64,000 nucleotides of DNA from Actinacidiphila glaucinigra (GCF_900188405.1 NZ_FZOF01000004.1:124001-188000), one strand, 5' to 3'. Shown: positions 1-9,161, counted from the stretch's first letter. Notes: generated from the letters alone by a model not told the origin. Made by a program: numbers and translations.

Positions 1-10
1 TGATTCGGCC

Positions 11-985
11 ATGACCGGTACGTCGAGCACCGTCACCGAGAAGGTGCGCGGCCGCGCAGCGGTCCGGGCGGTGCCCGCCCGGACCGCGGGCCCGGGCCGA
101 GCCGCCGCCTGGGCCCGCCGTGGGCCCCTGATGCCGGCGCTGGTGTTCATGGTGGTCGTCACCCAGCTGCCCTTCGTGGCCACGCTGGTGATCTCCTTCA
201 CGGACTGGAACGCCCTCTACCCCGACCGGCGCGGCTTCACCGGACTGACCAACTACGCCGACGTGTTCGGCGACGCCGGCCTGCGCGCGTCCGTCCTGAC
301 CACCGTCTGGCTCACGGCCGGTGTCGTCCTGGTCAGCCTGGTGCTGGGACTCGGCCTTGCGCTGCTGCTGGACCGCCGCTTCCGGGGCCGCGGGCTGGTG
401 CGGACCATGCTGATCGCGCCCTTCCTGCTCGTCCCGGTCGCCTCGGCGCTGCTGTGGAAGCACGCCCTCTACAACCCCGAGTACGGGCTGTTCAACGGCG
501 CGTTGAGTTGGCTGTGGCAACTGTTCGGCAGCGAGCGCCCGCCGCAGCCTGACTGGATCACCTCGATGCCGCTCGGGGCGATCGGGGCCTCGCTGGTGTG
601 GCAGTGGACCCCGTTCATGATGCTGATCCTGCTCGCCGGACTGCAGAGCCGCTCCACGGAGGCGGTGGAGGCAGCCCGGGTGGACGGCGCCAACGCCTGG
701 CAGGTCTTCCGCTTCCTGACCCTGCCGCACCTGCGGCGCTACCTCGAACTGGCCGCGCTGCTCGGCTCGGTCTACGTCGTGCAGAACTTCGACGCGGTCT
801 TCACCCTCACCTCCGGCGGCCTGGGCACCGCCAACCTGCCTTACACGATCTACGAGTCCTTCTACAAGGCCCACGACTACGGCCGGGCGTCGGCGGCCGG
901 CGTGGTCGTCGTCGCCGGGACCATCGTCGTCGCCACCCTCGCACTGCGCCTGGTGTCGACGCTGCTCAAGGAGGAGTCCTCATGA
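11..985 (+). CDS. Carbohydrate ABC transporter permease (MalF-type)
   Basis: Inner-membrane subunit of a sugar or polyol importer. After a basic, Ala/Arg-rich cytoplasmic N-terminus of about 35 residues there are six predicted membrane spans. The ATPase-contacting EAA loop is visible near residues 217-240 (EAARVDGANAWQVFRFLTLP). The length of 324 residues is normal for the family. The stop codon overlaps the start of the second permease (ATGA), so the two are co-translated. The solute-binding protein gene is expected just upstream, outside the window; the TGA at positions 1-3 may be its stop. The substrate is inferred from the downstream dehydrogenase and kinase, which suggest a polyol such as sorbitol or mannitol; the permease itself does not show this. 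Confidence 0.93.
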   Translation: MTGTSSTVTEKVRGRAAVRAVPARTAGPGRAAAWARRGPLMPALVFMVVVTQLPFVATLVISFTDWNALYPDRRGFTGLTNYADVFGDAGLRASVLTTVWLTAGVVLVSLVLGLGLALLLDRRFRGRGLVRTMLIAPFLLVPVASALLWKHALYNPEYGLFNGALSWLWQLFGSERPPQPDWITSMPLGAIGASLVWQWTPFMMLILLAGLQSRSTEAVEAARVDGANAWQVFRFLTLPHLRRYLELAALLGSVYVVQNFDAVFTLTSGGLGTANLPYTIYESFYKAHDYGRASAAGVVVVAGTIVVATLALRLVSTLLKEESS

Positions 986-1833
986 GCGCTGTACCGGTAC
1001 CGGGCGCCCGCGGGCGCCGTTCCGCCTCCCTGTGGGGGCTGGTCGCCTGGGCCGCCGCCCTGCTGTTCGTCCTGCCGATCGCCTGGATGGTGCTGACCTC
1101 GCTGCACAGTGAGACGGACGCCGCCACCAACCCGCCCTCCCTCGGCGCCGGGCTCACCCTGGACGGCTACCGGGAGTTCTTCGGCGCCGCCACGGGCGCG
1201 AGCCCCTGGCCCGCCCTGGTCAACTCGCTGACGGCGAGCCTGGTCTCCACGCTGCTGGTGCTGGCACTCGCGATACCGGCCGCGTACGCGCTGTCGATCC
1301 GGCCCGTGCGCAAGTGGTCCGACGTCCTGTTCTTCTTCCTGTCGACGAAGATGCTGCCCGCGGTCGCCGGGCTGCTGCCGGTCTACCTCGTGGCGCAGAA
1401 CCTCGGACTGCTGGACAACGTCTGGCTGATGGTCCTGCTCTACACCTCGATGAACCTGCCGATCGCGGTCTGGATGATGCGGTCCTTCCTCGCCGAGATC
1501 CCGGTGGCGATCCTCGAGGCCGCCGCGATCGACGGAGCCGGGCTGCCGGCCGTGTTCCGCCGGATCGTCATCCCGGTCTCCGCCCCCGGCATCGCCGCCA
1601 CCTCGCTGATCTGCTTCATCTTCAGCTGGAACGAGATGCTCTTCGCCCGGGTGCTCACCGGTGTCCGCTCGGTGACCGCGCCGGTCTTCCTCACCTCCTT
1701 CGTCACCAGTCAGGGACTCTTCCTCGCCAAGGTCTGCGCCGCGGCCGTCGTGGTGTCCCTGCCCGTCCTCGTCGCCGGATTCGCCGCCCAGGACCGCCTG
1801 GTCCAGGGCCTGTCACTGGGAGCCGTCAAGTGA
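982..1833 (+). CDS. Carbohydrate ABC transporter permease (MalG-type)
   Basis: Second membrane subunit of the same importer, 283 residues with six predicted spans and an EAA loop (EAAAIDGAGLPAVFRRIVIP). The ATG at 982 overlaps the stop of the upstream permease as ATGA and follows AAGGAGGAG. Its own stop overlaps the GTG of the dehydrogenase as GTGA. A heterodimer with the MalF-type subunit is inferred from gene order and family knowledge. No ATPase gene is present, which fits Streptomyces sugar importers that share the MsiK ATPase encoded elsewhere. Confidence 0.93.
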   Translation: MSAVPVPGARGRRSASLWGLVAWAAALLFVLPIAWMVLTSLHSETDAATNPPSLGAGLTLDGYREFFGAATGASPWPALVNSLTASLVSTLLVLALAIPAAYALSIRPVRKWSDVLFFFLSTKMLPAVAGLLPVYLVAQNLGLLDNVWLMVLLYTSMNLPIAVWMMRSFLAEIPVAILEAAAIDGAGLPAVFRRIVIPVSAPGIAATSLICFIFSWNEMLFARVLTGVRSVTAPVFLTSFVTSQGLFLAKVCAAAVVVSLPVLVAGFAAQDRLVQGLSLGAVK

Positions 1834-2819
1834 AGGCAGTCGTCATCGCCGAGCCCGGGAAGATCGAGCTCGCCACCGTCGAGGACCCCGCGCCCGGTCC
1901 GCGCGACGTGGTGGTCGCGGTCGCCGCCTGCGGACTGTGCGGAACCGATCTGCACATCCTGCAGGGCGAGTTCGCGCCGACGCTGCCGATCGTGCCGGGA
2001 CACGAGTTCGCCGGGGAGGTGGTCGCGGTCGGCTCGGCCGTCACCGAGGTGGCGGTCGGCGCCCGGGTCGCCGTCGACCCCTCGCTGCACTGCGGCGAGT
2101 GCCACTACTGCCGGCAGGGCCGCGGCAACCTGTGCGAGCGGTGGGCCGCGATCGGGGTCACCGAGCCGGGCGGCGCCGCGGAGTTCGCCGTCGCGCCGGT
2201 CGCCAACTGCGTCGTCCTGCCCGACCACGTGGCGACCGCCGACGCGGCGCTGATCGAGCCGCTGTCGTGCGCCGTGCGGGGCTACGACGTGCTGCGCGGC
2301 CGGCTCGGCGCCCATGTGCTGATCTACGGGTCGGGAACGATGGGCCTGATGATGCTGGAACTCGCCAAGCGCACCGGCGCGGCGAGCGTGGACGTCGTCG
2401 ACGTCAACCCCGAACGGCTCGCCACGGCAAGGCTGCTGGGCTGCGACAGCACGGCCGGCTCGGCGCAGGAGATCAGTCGCCCGCGCGGCTGGGAGGTCGT
2501 CGTGGACGCCACCGGAAACGCCGACGCCATCCAGGACGGGCTGCGACGGGTCGGCAGGGGCGGCACCTTCCTGCAGTTCGGGGTGGCCGACTACGCGGCC
2601 CGCGCGGTCATCGAGCCGTACCGGATCTACAACCAGGAGATCACCATCACCGGCTCCATGGCGGTCCTGCACAGCTACGAGCGGGCAGCCGAGCTCTTCG
2701 CCGCCGGGGTGCTGGACCCCGGGGTGTTCATCAGCGACCGGTTCCCGCTCACCGACTACCCCCACGCCATCGAGCGCTTCAGGGCGGGCATCGGCCGCAA
2801 GATCCTGGTGCAGCCGTGA
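1830..2819 (+). CDS. Zinc-dependent alcohol/polyol dehydrogenase
   Basis: Medium-chain dehydrogenase/reductase of 329 residues that would oxidise a sugar alcohol with NAD(P). The catalytic zinc region CGLCGTDLH lies near residue 32, followed by GHEF. The structural-zinc cluster CGECHYCRQGRGNLC has the four family cysteines. The nucleotide-binding segment is VLIYGSGTMGLMMLELAK. The GTG start at 1830 overlaps the permease stop. In this operon it probably converts the imported polyol to a ketose for the adjacent kinase. The exact substrate (sorbitol, mannitol, xylitol or another) cannot be read from sequence. Confidence 0.9.
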   Translation: MKAVVIAEPGKIELATVEDPAPGPRDVVVAVAACGLCGTDLHILQGEFAPTLPIVPGHEFAGEVVAVGSAVTEVAVGARVAVDPSLHCGECHYCRQGRGNLCERWAAIGVTEPGGAAEFAVAPVANCVVLPDHVATADAALIEPLSCAVRGYDVLRGRLGAHVLIYGSGTMGLMMLELAKRTGAASVDVVDVNPERLATARLLGCDSTAGSAQEISRPRGWEVVVDATGNADAIQDGLRRVGRGGTFLQFGVADYAARAVIEPYRIYNQEITITGSMAVLHSYERAAELFAAGVLDPGVFISDRFPLTDYPHAIERFRAGIGRKILVQP

Positions 2820-3763
2820 CGACGCCCGCCACGCTGGTCGCCGGCGAGGCGCTGACCGACGTGGTCCTCGCACCCGACGGGACGCGTCGGGCCCACCCGG
2901 GCGGCAGCCCGGCCAACACCGCGCTCGGTCTCGCCCGGCTCGGGCACCCGGTCACCCTGGCCACGCGCATCGGCCGGGACGCGCACGGCGACGCGCTCGC
3001 CGAACGGCTGGCGGAGGGGAGGGTCCGGCTGCTGCCGGGGTCGGTCGTCCACGCCCCGACGTCCACGGCCAGGGCGGAACTCGACGGGAACGGCAGCGCC
3101 GTGTACCGGTTCGACATCACCTGGGACCTGCCCCCGGTCGATCCGCACGAAGTGCCGGGTCACCTGCACACCGGCTCGATCGCCACCGCGCTGGAGCCGG
3201 GCGCGGGGCGGATCCTCAGCCTGGTCGCGGCGGTCCGGCGCCGGGGGCACACCGTCTCGTACGACCCGAACCTCAGACCCGCGCTGCTCGGCCCGCCCGG
3301 GGACGAACGCCCGCGCGTCGAACGGCTGGTGGCGCTGGCCGACGTGGTGAAGGCCAGCGAGGAGGACCTCGGCTGGCTGCACCCGGGACGGGATCCGGGG
3401 GACGTGGCCGCCGACTGGGCGCGCCGCGGTCCGCGCCTGGTCGTCCTCACGCGGGGCGCGGCGGGCGCCGAGGCCCACTGGGCCCCCGGCGGACGGCACC
3501 GGGTCCCCGCCCACCCGGTGCGCGTCGTCGACACGATCGGGGCCGGTGACGCCTTCATGGCGGGCCTGCTCTCCGGCCTCCTTTCCGCCGGACTGCTCGG
3601 CGGGGCGGCGGCCCGCCGGCGGCTGCACGGCACCGCGGACGGCGGCTCCCCGCCGCCGGCGGTGGCCGGGGCACTGGAGCTCGCCGCGCGGGTCGCGGCT
3701 CTGACCTGCGGGCGCGCGGGGGCGGACCCGCCGTTCCTGGCGGAGGTGGCGCCCGTCATGTGA
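2816..3763 (+). CDS. PfkB-family carbohydrate kinase (fructokinase-like)
   Basis: Ribokinase-fold sugar kinase of 315 residues. The N-terminal PfkB signature is GGSPANTALGLARLG. The C-terminal signature DTIGAGDAFMAGLL contains the catalytic Asp of DTxGAGD. The GTG start overlaps the dehydrogenase stop (GTGA), making four coupled genes in a row. It is likely to phosphorylate the ketose made by the dehydrogenase, giving a transport-oxidation-phosphorylation route into glycolysis. A Pro/Gly/Ala-rich insertion follows the GAGD helix (roughly residues 262-285) and looks variable. The specificity for fructose is inferred from context. Confidence 0.88.
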   Translation: MTTPATLVAGEALTDVVLAPDGTRRAHPGGSPANTALGLARLGHPVTLATRIGRDAHGDALAERLAEGRVRLLPGSVVHAPTSTARAELDGNGSAVYRFDITWDLPPVDPHEVPGHLHTGSIATALEPGAGRILSLVAAVRRRGHTVSYDPNLRPALLGPPGDERPRVERLVALADVVKASEEDLGWLHPGRDPGDVAADWARRGPRLVVLTRGAAGAEAHWAPGGRHRVPAHPVRVVDTIGAGDAFMAGLLSGLLSAGLLGGAAARRRLHGTADGGSPPPAVAGALELAARVAALTCGRAGADPPFLAEVAPVM

Positions 3764-3808
3764 TGATCCGGCGGACGGCACTCCCATGCACCGAGGGACG
3801 GTACGACG

Positions 3809-4210
3809 ATGTGGCCGCGGGTCGACGGAATGCGCTCCATGGAGCTCGGCACACCCGACGCGCTCCGGGACGAGCTCAACTCCCTGGTCCTGGCGGGCAA
3901 GAAGACCGCCACGACCGGACTGCTGTCCGAGTACGTGGAGGAGACCGAGGGACTGGAGTTCGTCGGCGAGCGGCTGGCCCTGCTGGACCGGGAGAGCCAC
4001 TGCGTCGGCGTCATCGAGATCACGGGCGTGGAGGTGACGTCCTTCACGGACGTGCGGTGGGAGCACGCGGCCGCCGAGGGAGAGGGCGACGCCTCCCTCG
4101 ACGCGTGGCGGGCCGGGCACCGTCGCTTCTGGGAACGGGCGGGCACTCCCGTCGAGGACGCGACGCCCGTGGTGTGCCTGGCGTTCCGGCTCGTCACGGC
4201 GGGCGGCTGA
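3809..4210 (+). CDS. ASCH domain protein
   Basis: A 133-residue protein with the ASCH (PUA-like beta-barrel) domain. The segment LAGKKTATTGLL carries the conserved basic/Thr-rich strand, followed by the conserved GER and a C-terminal FRLV strand. ASCH proteins are thought to bind RNA, and some hydrolyse N4-acetylcytidine; neither activity is shown for this one. ATG 3809 follows a weak GGGACGG. An in-frame ATG at 3830 (MRSMEL) is an alternative start that removes seven residues. It lies 45 bp after the kinase and may be read through from that operon. Confidence 0.8.
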   Translation: MWPRVDGMRSMELGTPDALRDELNSLVLAGKKTATTGLLSEYVEETEGLEFVGERLALLDRESHCVGVIEITGVEVTSFTDVRWEHAAAEGEGDASLDAWRAGHRRFWERAGTPVEDATPVVCLAFRLVTAGG

Positions 4211-4212
4211 CG

Positions 4213-4665
4213 GTGCGGATCCGCATCGAGGGGAGCGACCTGCCCGGCCGCACCTTCGGCGACCACCGTGGCGTCCACGTCGCCGTGCAGCGCCGCGCCC
4301 GTTCCGCGGAACTCCTCGACCCCCGGCCCGGCGACGCGGCGGCGGCGACGTGGGACCTCGACTGCCGGGTCCGTGAGACCCCGGACGGGCTCGACGTCAC
4401 GGGGCCCTGTGTCCAGGGCGGCCCCGGCGCCCGCTTCGTCTACCTGTCCTGGGGCGCGGTCGGGGATTCCGGCGACTTCACGATGTTCCGCCGGGCCAAG
4501 CTCATGCTGGACGGCGTCGATCCCGGCACGCTGCGCGCGGCCGCCCGCTCCGGGACGCTCCTCGGACGGCTGGGTCTCACCGATGCCCGGGGCGGCCCGC
4601 TCTGCGCCGCCGTGCGGCCGCCGCTCATCATGTGGTCGGCGGGGACACCGGACGCCACGGGCTGA
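4213..4665 (+). CDS. DUF5990 family protein
   Basis: A 150-residue protein starting at GTG 4213, two bases after the ASCH gene's stop, so probably co-translated. It matches the DUF5990 pattern as I know it: an N-terminal VRIRIEGSDLPGR, a central VQRR, then RFVYLSWG, and a C-terminal LCAAVRPPLI. No catalytic motif or membrane segment is visible. The function is unknown. Confidence 0.8.
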   Translation: MRIRIEGSDLPGRTFGDHRGVHVAVQRRARSAELLDPRPGDAAAATWDLDCRVRETPDGLDVTGPCVQGGPGARFVYLSWGAVGDSGDFTMFRRAKLMLDGVDPGTLRAAARSGTLLGRLGLTDARGGPLCAAVRPPLIMWSAGTPDATG

Positions 4666-4788
4666 CGACGGGAAGTGAACGGGACCACCACCCCGCCGGT
4701 GGGCGCGCCCACGGTCCGCACGACCGCTTACGCCTTCCCACCGGCGCCGGGCAGTGGTCCCGCTCGGTCACACAGGGGTACGGGTCCC

Positions 4789-4965
4789 TCAGTCCTCTCC
4801 CCTGACGATGTTCCATTCCTTGCCGCTGTCGGGCTCCCGCTGCGGCGGATTGCCCCGGCCCTCCTTCACGACAGCAGGCCTGCACGTGCGTATCTGCTGA
4901 TCTCGGGGGATGCGGGTGCTGGTCGGGTGGCCGTTGCGTGTGTCCACGGCTGGGCGCCTCCTCAT
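4789..4965 (-). CDS. Small basic hydrophilic protein, 58 residues
   Basis: Short gene on the minus strand with GAGAAG about five bases before its ATG at 4965. The product starts MRRRP and ends in the charged segment GKEWNIVRGED. It is rich in Arg, Pro and Asn, with no membrane segment and one Cys. The frame has mostly G/C third positions although the surrounding DNA is less GC-rich than its neighbours. A tail of the type GRGNPPQRE...GKEWNIVRGE looks like a conserved Streptomyces small protein, but I cannot name a family. The function is unknown. Confidence 0.5.
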   Translation of the reverse strand: MRRRPAVDTRNGHPTSTRIPRDQQIRTCRPAVVKEGRGNPPQREPDSGKEWNIVRGED

Positions 4966-5131
4966 GTCTTCTCGACACCGCATACCCATTCGAACGTGAT
5001 TTACACGACAAGCCATTCCAGATCAGGACATGTTTATCGTGGGTATCCGCCCGGCACCCGGCGGCCGTCGCACTGCGCGCCGCTCCGGGCACCGGCCGTG
5101 TCTGCCGCCGCACGGCCGCGTCGCCCACCCG

Positions 5132-6388
5132 TCAGGCTTCGGCTGCCCTGGGAGTGGCGGCGGAAACCACCTCGGTCGGCCGGGTTCGGCGCGTGGGGTG
5201 CCACTCCGCGAGCAGCACGGTGGCGTCGTCGTCGAGGCGACCGTGCCGGTGCGCCATGAGGGCGTGGACGAGCCGCCGCAGCACTTCCGGTGCCGGGTCG
5301 CCGAACGCGGTGGCGTGCACGACGTACTCGGTGAGGCGCCGCTCGCCGAACTCGCCGCCGCCCTCGGCACGGGACTCGGTCACGCCGTCGGTGTGGATGA
5401 GGACCCGGTCACCGGGCTCCAGGCGCGTGGAGTGGACGGAGCGCGGCCGGTCGCCGTAGCCGGAACCGAGGCCGAGGGGCAGGTCCGCGTCGCGCTCCAG
5501 GGCGCCGGGGACGACGTGCCGGGCGCGGATCAGCCGGGGCGGGGGGTGCCCGCAGTTCGCCCACGCGAACTGGCCGCTGCGGACGTCGAGGTCGGCGAAG
5601 ACCGCGGTGGCGAGCCGGTCCGGGATCCACTCGGCGAGGGTCTCGTCCACGGTCTTGACGATCTCGCCCAGGTCGGCACCGGCACGCCGGGCGGCCCGGC
5701 AGCCGGCCAGCGCCACGGCCGCCGTGAGCCCCGAGGCGAGGTCGTGGCCCATCGCGTCGACCACCGTCAGGTGCAGGTGGTCGTCCTGGATGCTGTGGTC
5801 GAAGGCGTCGCCGCCGATCTCGTACGCGGGTTCCAGCACCGCGCTGGAGGTCACCTCGGTCGTGCCGAGGGTCCGCGGCGGCAGGAAGGCCCACACGAGT
5901 TCCGCGGCGGCGCTCATCGGGCGGCTGCGGACGAGCCTCAGCAGGTCGTCGCTGAACCCGGCCTTGGAGGCGATCGTCAAGGTCGTGACGTCGGCGAGCG
6001 CGCGGCAGCGGGCGAGGAGTTCCGGGTCGATCCGGTGGGCGGTGACCTCCATGACGCCGATCCGCTCCACGCCGTCGACGAGCGGCAGCCACATCGTGAT
6101 CCGGTCGTCGCGCTCGCTCAGGCGCAGGGAGACCGTCCGGTAGGCGGCGCCCGCCGGCGTGCCGTCGACGGCCACGGCCCCACGGGCGCGGGAGGCCGGG
6201 TCGCCGGACAGCGGGACGAGCCTGGCCTGCCGGACGTCGGCGAGCAGGACCGTGACGTCGTCCAGGCCCACCTCGTGCGCGGCCTGCGCGAGGGCCGCGC
6301 CCCAGTCCTTCGGGGCGGCCTCGTGCGAGCGCTGCAGGAGCCCGCTCAGCAGGGCGCCAAAGCCGGTGTCGTCCACCGTCACCCTCAT
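5132..6388 (-). CDS. SpoIIE-type PP2C protein phosphatase
   Basis: A 418-residue Ser/Thr phosphatase of the RsbU/SpoIIE class, which dephosphorylates anti-anti-sigma (STAS) proteins. The first ~190 residues form a sensory region resembling a GAF-like fold. The C-terminal PPM domain keeps the metal-binding motifs IGGDAFD, VDAMGHD and the terminal DDDATVLL. ATG 6388 (MRVTVDDTG) is chosen because homology-like sequence begins there; an in-frame ATG at 6460 would add 24 Pro/Gly-rich residues. There are no membrane spans, so it is cytosolic. It is the first of six such genes in the window. The target STAS protein is not encoded nearby. Confidence 0.88.
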   Translation of the reverse strand: MRVTVDDTGFGALLSGLLQRSHEAAPKDWGAALAQAAHEVGLDDVTVLLADVRQARLVPLSGDPASRARGAVAVDGTPAGAAYRTVSLRLSERDDRITMWLPLVDGVERIGVMEVTAHRIDPELLARCRALADVTTLTIASKAGFSDDLLRLVRSRPMSAAAELVWAFLPPRTLGTTEVTSSAVLEPAYEIGGDAFDHSIQDDHLHLTVVDAMGHDLASGLTAAVALAGCRAARRAGADLGEIVKTVDETLAEWIPDRLATAVFADLDVRSGQFAWANCGHPPPRLIRARHVVPGALERDADLPLGLGSGYGDRPRSVHSTRLEPGDRVLIHTDGVTESRAEGGGEFGERRLTEYVVHATAFGDPAPEVLRRLVHALMAHRHGRLDDDATVLLAEWHPTRRTRPTEVVSAATPRAAEA

Positions 6389-6668
6389 CCGTCGGTGCGC
6401 CGTCCCCGGCGCGGGGCCGGGACGACCGGGCACCTGCCCCGGACACCGGGGCCGAAACATCGCACCGCCCCCGGCCCGCGGCCCGCCGCGACAGCGGCAC
6501 GGACCTCCCCGGATCGCCCACAGCCACCGGTTCCATGAAACGTCATATTCCAGCAAATCGTGTGCCAATACGGGCGTGGCACACCTCAACGGACGTGCCG
6601 AGGCCCGACGCTTCTCGTGTTCCACCCGAGCGGGTGTCCACGGCACCCGCGGAGACAGGAGTCGATCC

Positions 6669-6905
6669 ATGCGCGTTTCCCGTTTCGTGGCCGCGGTCGG
6701 TGTGGCCGTCGCCGTCGTCCTGGGCGGTGCGGCGGGTGCCGGTGCCGTCACGCCGGAGTCCGTCCGCACCCCCGGCACGCACGCCACGCACGGAGACCAC
6801 GGCCGCGGCCACCACAGCCACCACGGCAAGCGTCACCACCACCGCTGGCACGGTCACCGCCAGCACCGTCACCACCACCACGTCGTCAACCACCACCGCC
6901 GCTGA
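6669..6905 (+). CDS. Secreted histidine-rich small protein
   Basis: A 78-residue product with a clear Sec signal peptide (MRVSRF, hydrophobic core to about residue 22, then AGAGA-V cleavage context). The mature part is extremely His-rich: 19 His in the last ~42 residues, including HHHH and HHH runs, with many Arg. It has no Cys. Such composition suggests extracellular binding of metals such as Zn, Cu or Ni, but this is inferred from composition only. AGGAG precedes the ATG. The gene ends at a strong hairpin shared with the convergent ABC gene. Confidence 0.72.
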   Translation: MRVSRFVAAVGVAVAVVLGGAAGAGAVTPESVRTPGTHATHGDHGRGHHSHHGKRHHHRWHGHRQHRHHHHVVNHHRR

Positions 6906-6929
6906 CCCAGCGGCCCGATCCGCACGGCC

Positions 6930-6970
6930 CCCGGGGGCGCCGCTCCGCAGACGCGGAGGGCGCCCCCGGG
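6930..6970. terminator. Bidirectional hairpin terminator
   Basis: Twelve-base arms CCCGGGGGCGCC (6930-6941) and GGCGCCCCCGGG (6959-6970) enclose a second stem CTCCGC/GCGGAG. It lies between the convergent His-rich peptide gene and the ABC transporter gene. Confidence 0.75.
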
Positions 6971-6994
6971 CGCGTGCGGGGGCGGGCGGGTGGC

Positions 6995-8761
6995 TCAGGC
7001 GGTCTGAGCGCTGCGCAGGGCGGCGTACGGGCCGCCGGCGCGCAGCAGTTGCTCGTGCGAGCCGACCTCCGTGATCCTTCCGCCGTCCATGACGACGATG
7101 CGGTCGGCGTTGCGGATGGTGGACAGCCGGTGGGCCACCACGAAGACGGTGCGGTTGCGCACCAGGCGTTCCAGCGCCTGCTGGACGAGGGCCTCGGAGC
7201 GGGAGTCGAGGGCGGAGGTGGCCTCGTCCAGCACCAGCACACGGGGGTCGCGGATCAGCGCCCGGGCGATGGCCAGCCGCTGCTTCTGCCCACCGGACAG
7301 CCGCGCGCCCCGCTCGCCGACGACCGTGGCGAGGCCGGCGGGCAGGCGTTCCACGAACTCCAGGGCGTTGGCGGCCCGCAGCGCCTCCCGGACCGCCTCC
7401 TCGGGGACGCCCGGCATGCCGTAGCCGACGTTCTCCCGGATGGTGCCCTCGAAGAGGATGGACTCCTGGGGCACGACGGACACGAAGCGGCGGTAGCTGC
7501 GCAGGTCCAGGCTCTCCATGTCCGCACCGTCCAGCAGGATCCGGCCCTCGGTGGGGCGCAGGAAGCCGATGACGAGGTTGAGGAGCGTCGACTTGCCGGC
7601 CCCCGAGGTGCCCACCAGCGCGATGGTCTCGCCCGGACGGACGGAGAGGGAGAAGTCGCGCACCGAGTGGTCGGCGGCGTCGTCGTAGGCGAAGCCGACG
7701 GCCTCGAAGTCCACCCGTCCGCGGACGGCGGCCACCTCGGTCTTCCCCGCGTTCTGCTCGAGGTCGGGCGCCTGCAGCACCTCACCGACCGAGCGCACCG
7801 ACTCCAGCCCCTTGCTGACCACGGGCGTCAGGCTGAGCAGGGTCGTCACGGCGGCGGTGAGGGCGGAGAAGTAGGTGGTCAGCATGACGACGTCGCCGGG
7901 GGTCACGCCCAGCCAGCCGTGGTACGCGGCGAGCGCGGAGCCGAGCAGGCAGCAGGTGCCGAGGACGTTGAGGACGATCCAGGCGAGGGAGCCGAAGCGC
8001 CCGTTGAGCCGGTCCAGGCGCAGCCCCGCGGTGAGGACCTGGCTGAGCGTGCCGTCGACGCGGCGCAGCGCGGTGGACTCCAGGCCGTGGGCGCGGGTGA
8101 TGGGGATGAGGGTGGTCATCTCGGTGACGCGGGAGGAGAGTTGCTCCACCTCCTGGCGGAACGATTCGTTGGACTCGCGCAGCCGTCCCCGCAGCCACAT
8201 CACCAGCGCCGACGTCGCGGGCACGACGACCAGGAAGACCGGCAGGAAGGACGGCGCCTGCACGGCGATCACCACCAGCGCGCCCAGCAGCGTGGCGAGC
8301 GCGGACAGGCCCATGTCGCCGGTCTGCTGGACCGCCTGCTCGATCGCCTCGACATCCCGGATGACCTTGGTCTGCAGGACGGCGGAGTTGACCTTCGTGT
8401 GGTAGCCGATGGAGAGCTGCTGCATGCGCTGGCACAGCGCGGAGCGCAGCCGGGTGCCGGTGCGGCGGGCGCTGCCGTACCAGCAGCGCACGTACAGCAG
8501 GTGGAAGGGGTAGTTGAGGACCAGCATCAGCAGCAGGACAGCGGTGCCGAGCAGCATGCCCGACAGCGGCCGGTGCTGCACGATGACGTCGATGACCTGT
8601 GCGGTGACCAGCGGGGTCAGCCAGATCGGGGTGTGCTTGACCATGAACGCCAGCACGGCCAGGGCGAGTCGGCCGCGGTCGTGGCGGAAGAGGTAGGCGA
8701 GGGTGCGGATCGGGTGCTCACCGCGGTAGCGGTGGTCGAGCGGGCCGTGCGGCGACGCCAT
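6995..8761 (-). CDS. ABC transporter, fused membrane and ATPase domains
   Basis: A half-transporter of 588 residues. Six membrane spans lie at about residues 30-310, followed by a nucleotide-binding domain with Walker A GTSGAGKST (384-392), signature LSGGQKQR, Walker B VLVLDEATSALD, and a switch His in VVAHRLST. It is of the exporter (MsbA/multidrug) type and would work as a homodimer in the cytoplasmic membrane; the substrate is unknown. ATG 8761 (MASPHG) is preceded by GGAG; earlier starts lack this. No partner half-transporter or regulator gene is adjacent. Confidence 0.9.
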   Translation of the reverse strand: MASPHGPLDHRYRGEHPIRTLAYLFRHDRGRLALAVLAFMVKHTPIWLTPLVTAQVIDVIVQHRPLSGMLLGTAVLLLMLVLNYPFHLLYVRCWYGSARRTGTRLRSALCQRMQQLSIGYHTKVNSAVLQTKVIRDVEAIEQAVQQTGDMGLSALATLLGALVVIAVQAPSFLPVFLVVVPATSALVMWLRGRLRESNESFRQEVEQLSSRVTEMTTLIPITRAHGLESTALRRVDGTLSQVLTAGLRLDRLNGRFGSLAWIVLNVLGTCCLLGSALAAYHGWLGVTPGDVVMLTTYFSALTAAVTTLLSLTPVVSKGLESVRSVGEVLQAPDLEQNAGKTEVAAVRGRVDFEAVGFAYDDAADHSVRDFSLSVRPGETIALVGTSGAGKSTLLNLVIGFLRPTEGRILLDGADMESLDLRSYRRFVSVVPQESILFEGTIRENVGYGMPGVPEEAVREALRAANALEFVERLPAGLATVVGERGARLSGGQKQRLAIARALIRDPRVLVLDEATSALDSRSEALVQQALERLVRNRTVFVVAHRLSTIRNADRIVVMDGGRITEVGSHEQLLRAGGPYAALRSAQTA

Positions 8762-8969
8762 GCGGGAACTCCGGGTGCACGAGGGCGCGGGGTGATGAGA
8801 CGGCACTGGCTCATCGTCCGGTCACCGCGGAATCCTAGGCTGCGAGCGCTCCCACGGACACCGCCCGGGGGTCCCTGACCGGTCCCGGCCGACTGGGGGG
8901 CCGGTCCCGGGGCAGACGGTGGGGGAAGGGGCGGCGCGAGGGCGCGCCCCCGGACCACTGGGAGGGACG

Positions 8970-9161
8970 ATGCTGGCCATCGTTGCGGCCGTCGTCTTCG
9001 CGGTCGCGTTCATCATCAACGCCACCGGGACGGCGACGGAGGCCGTGTTCACCCCGACGAGCCTGCTGCTGGTCGGGCTGACGCTGCTCGCCGCGCACCT
9101 CGGCGGGGTCGGCTCGGGCGCGGGCGCCCGCTGGTCGGGGTACCGCGGGCGACGGCGCTGA
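8970..9161 (+). CDS. Small two-span membrane protein
   Basis: A 63-residue protein starting at ATG 8970 behind GGGAGGGACG. Two hydrophobic segments (about residues 1-20 and 27-46) are joined by a short polar turn, and the C-terminus is basic (YRGRRR). I recognise no named family. It lies upstream of the repeat protein and on the same strand (23 bp gap), so the two may form a transcription unit. Confidence 0.65.
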   Translation: MLAIVAAVVFAVAFIINATGTATEAVFTPTSLLLVGLTLLAAHLGGVGSGAGARWSGYRGRRR

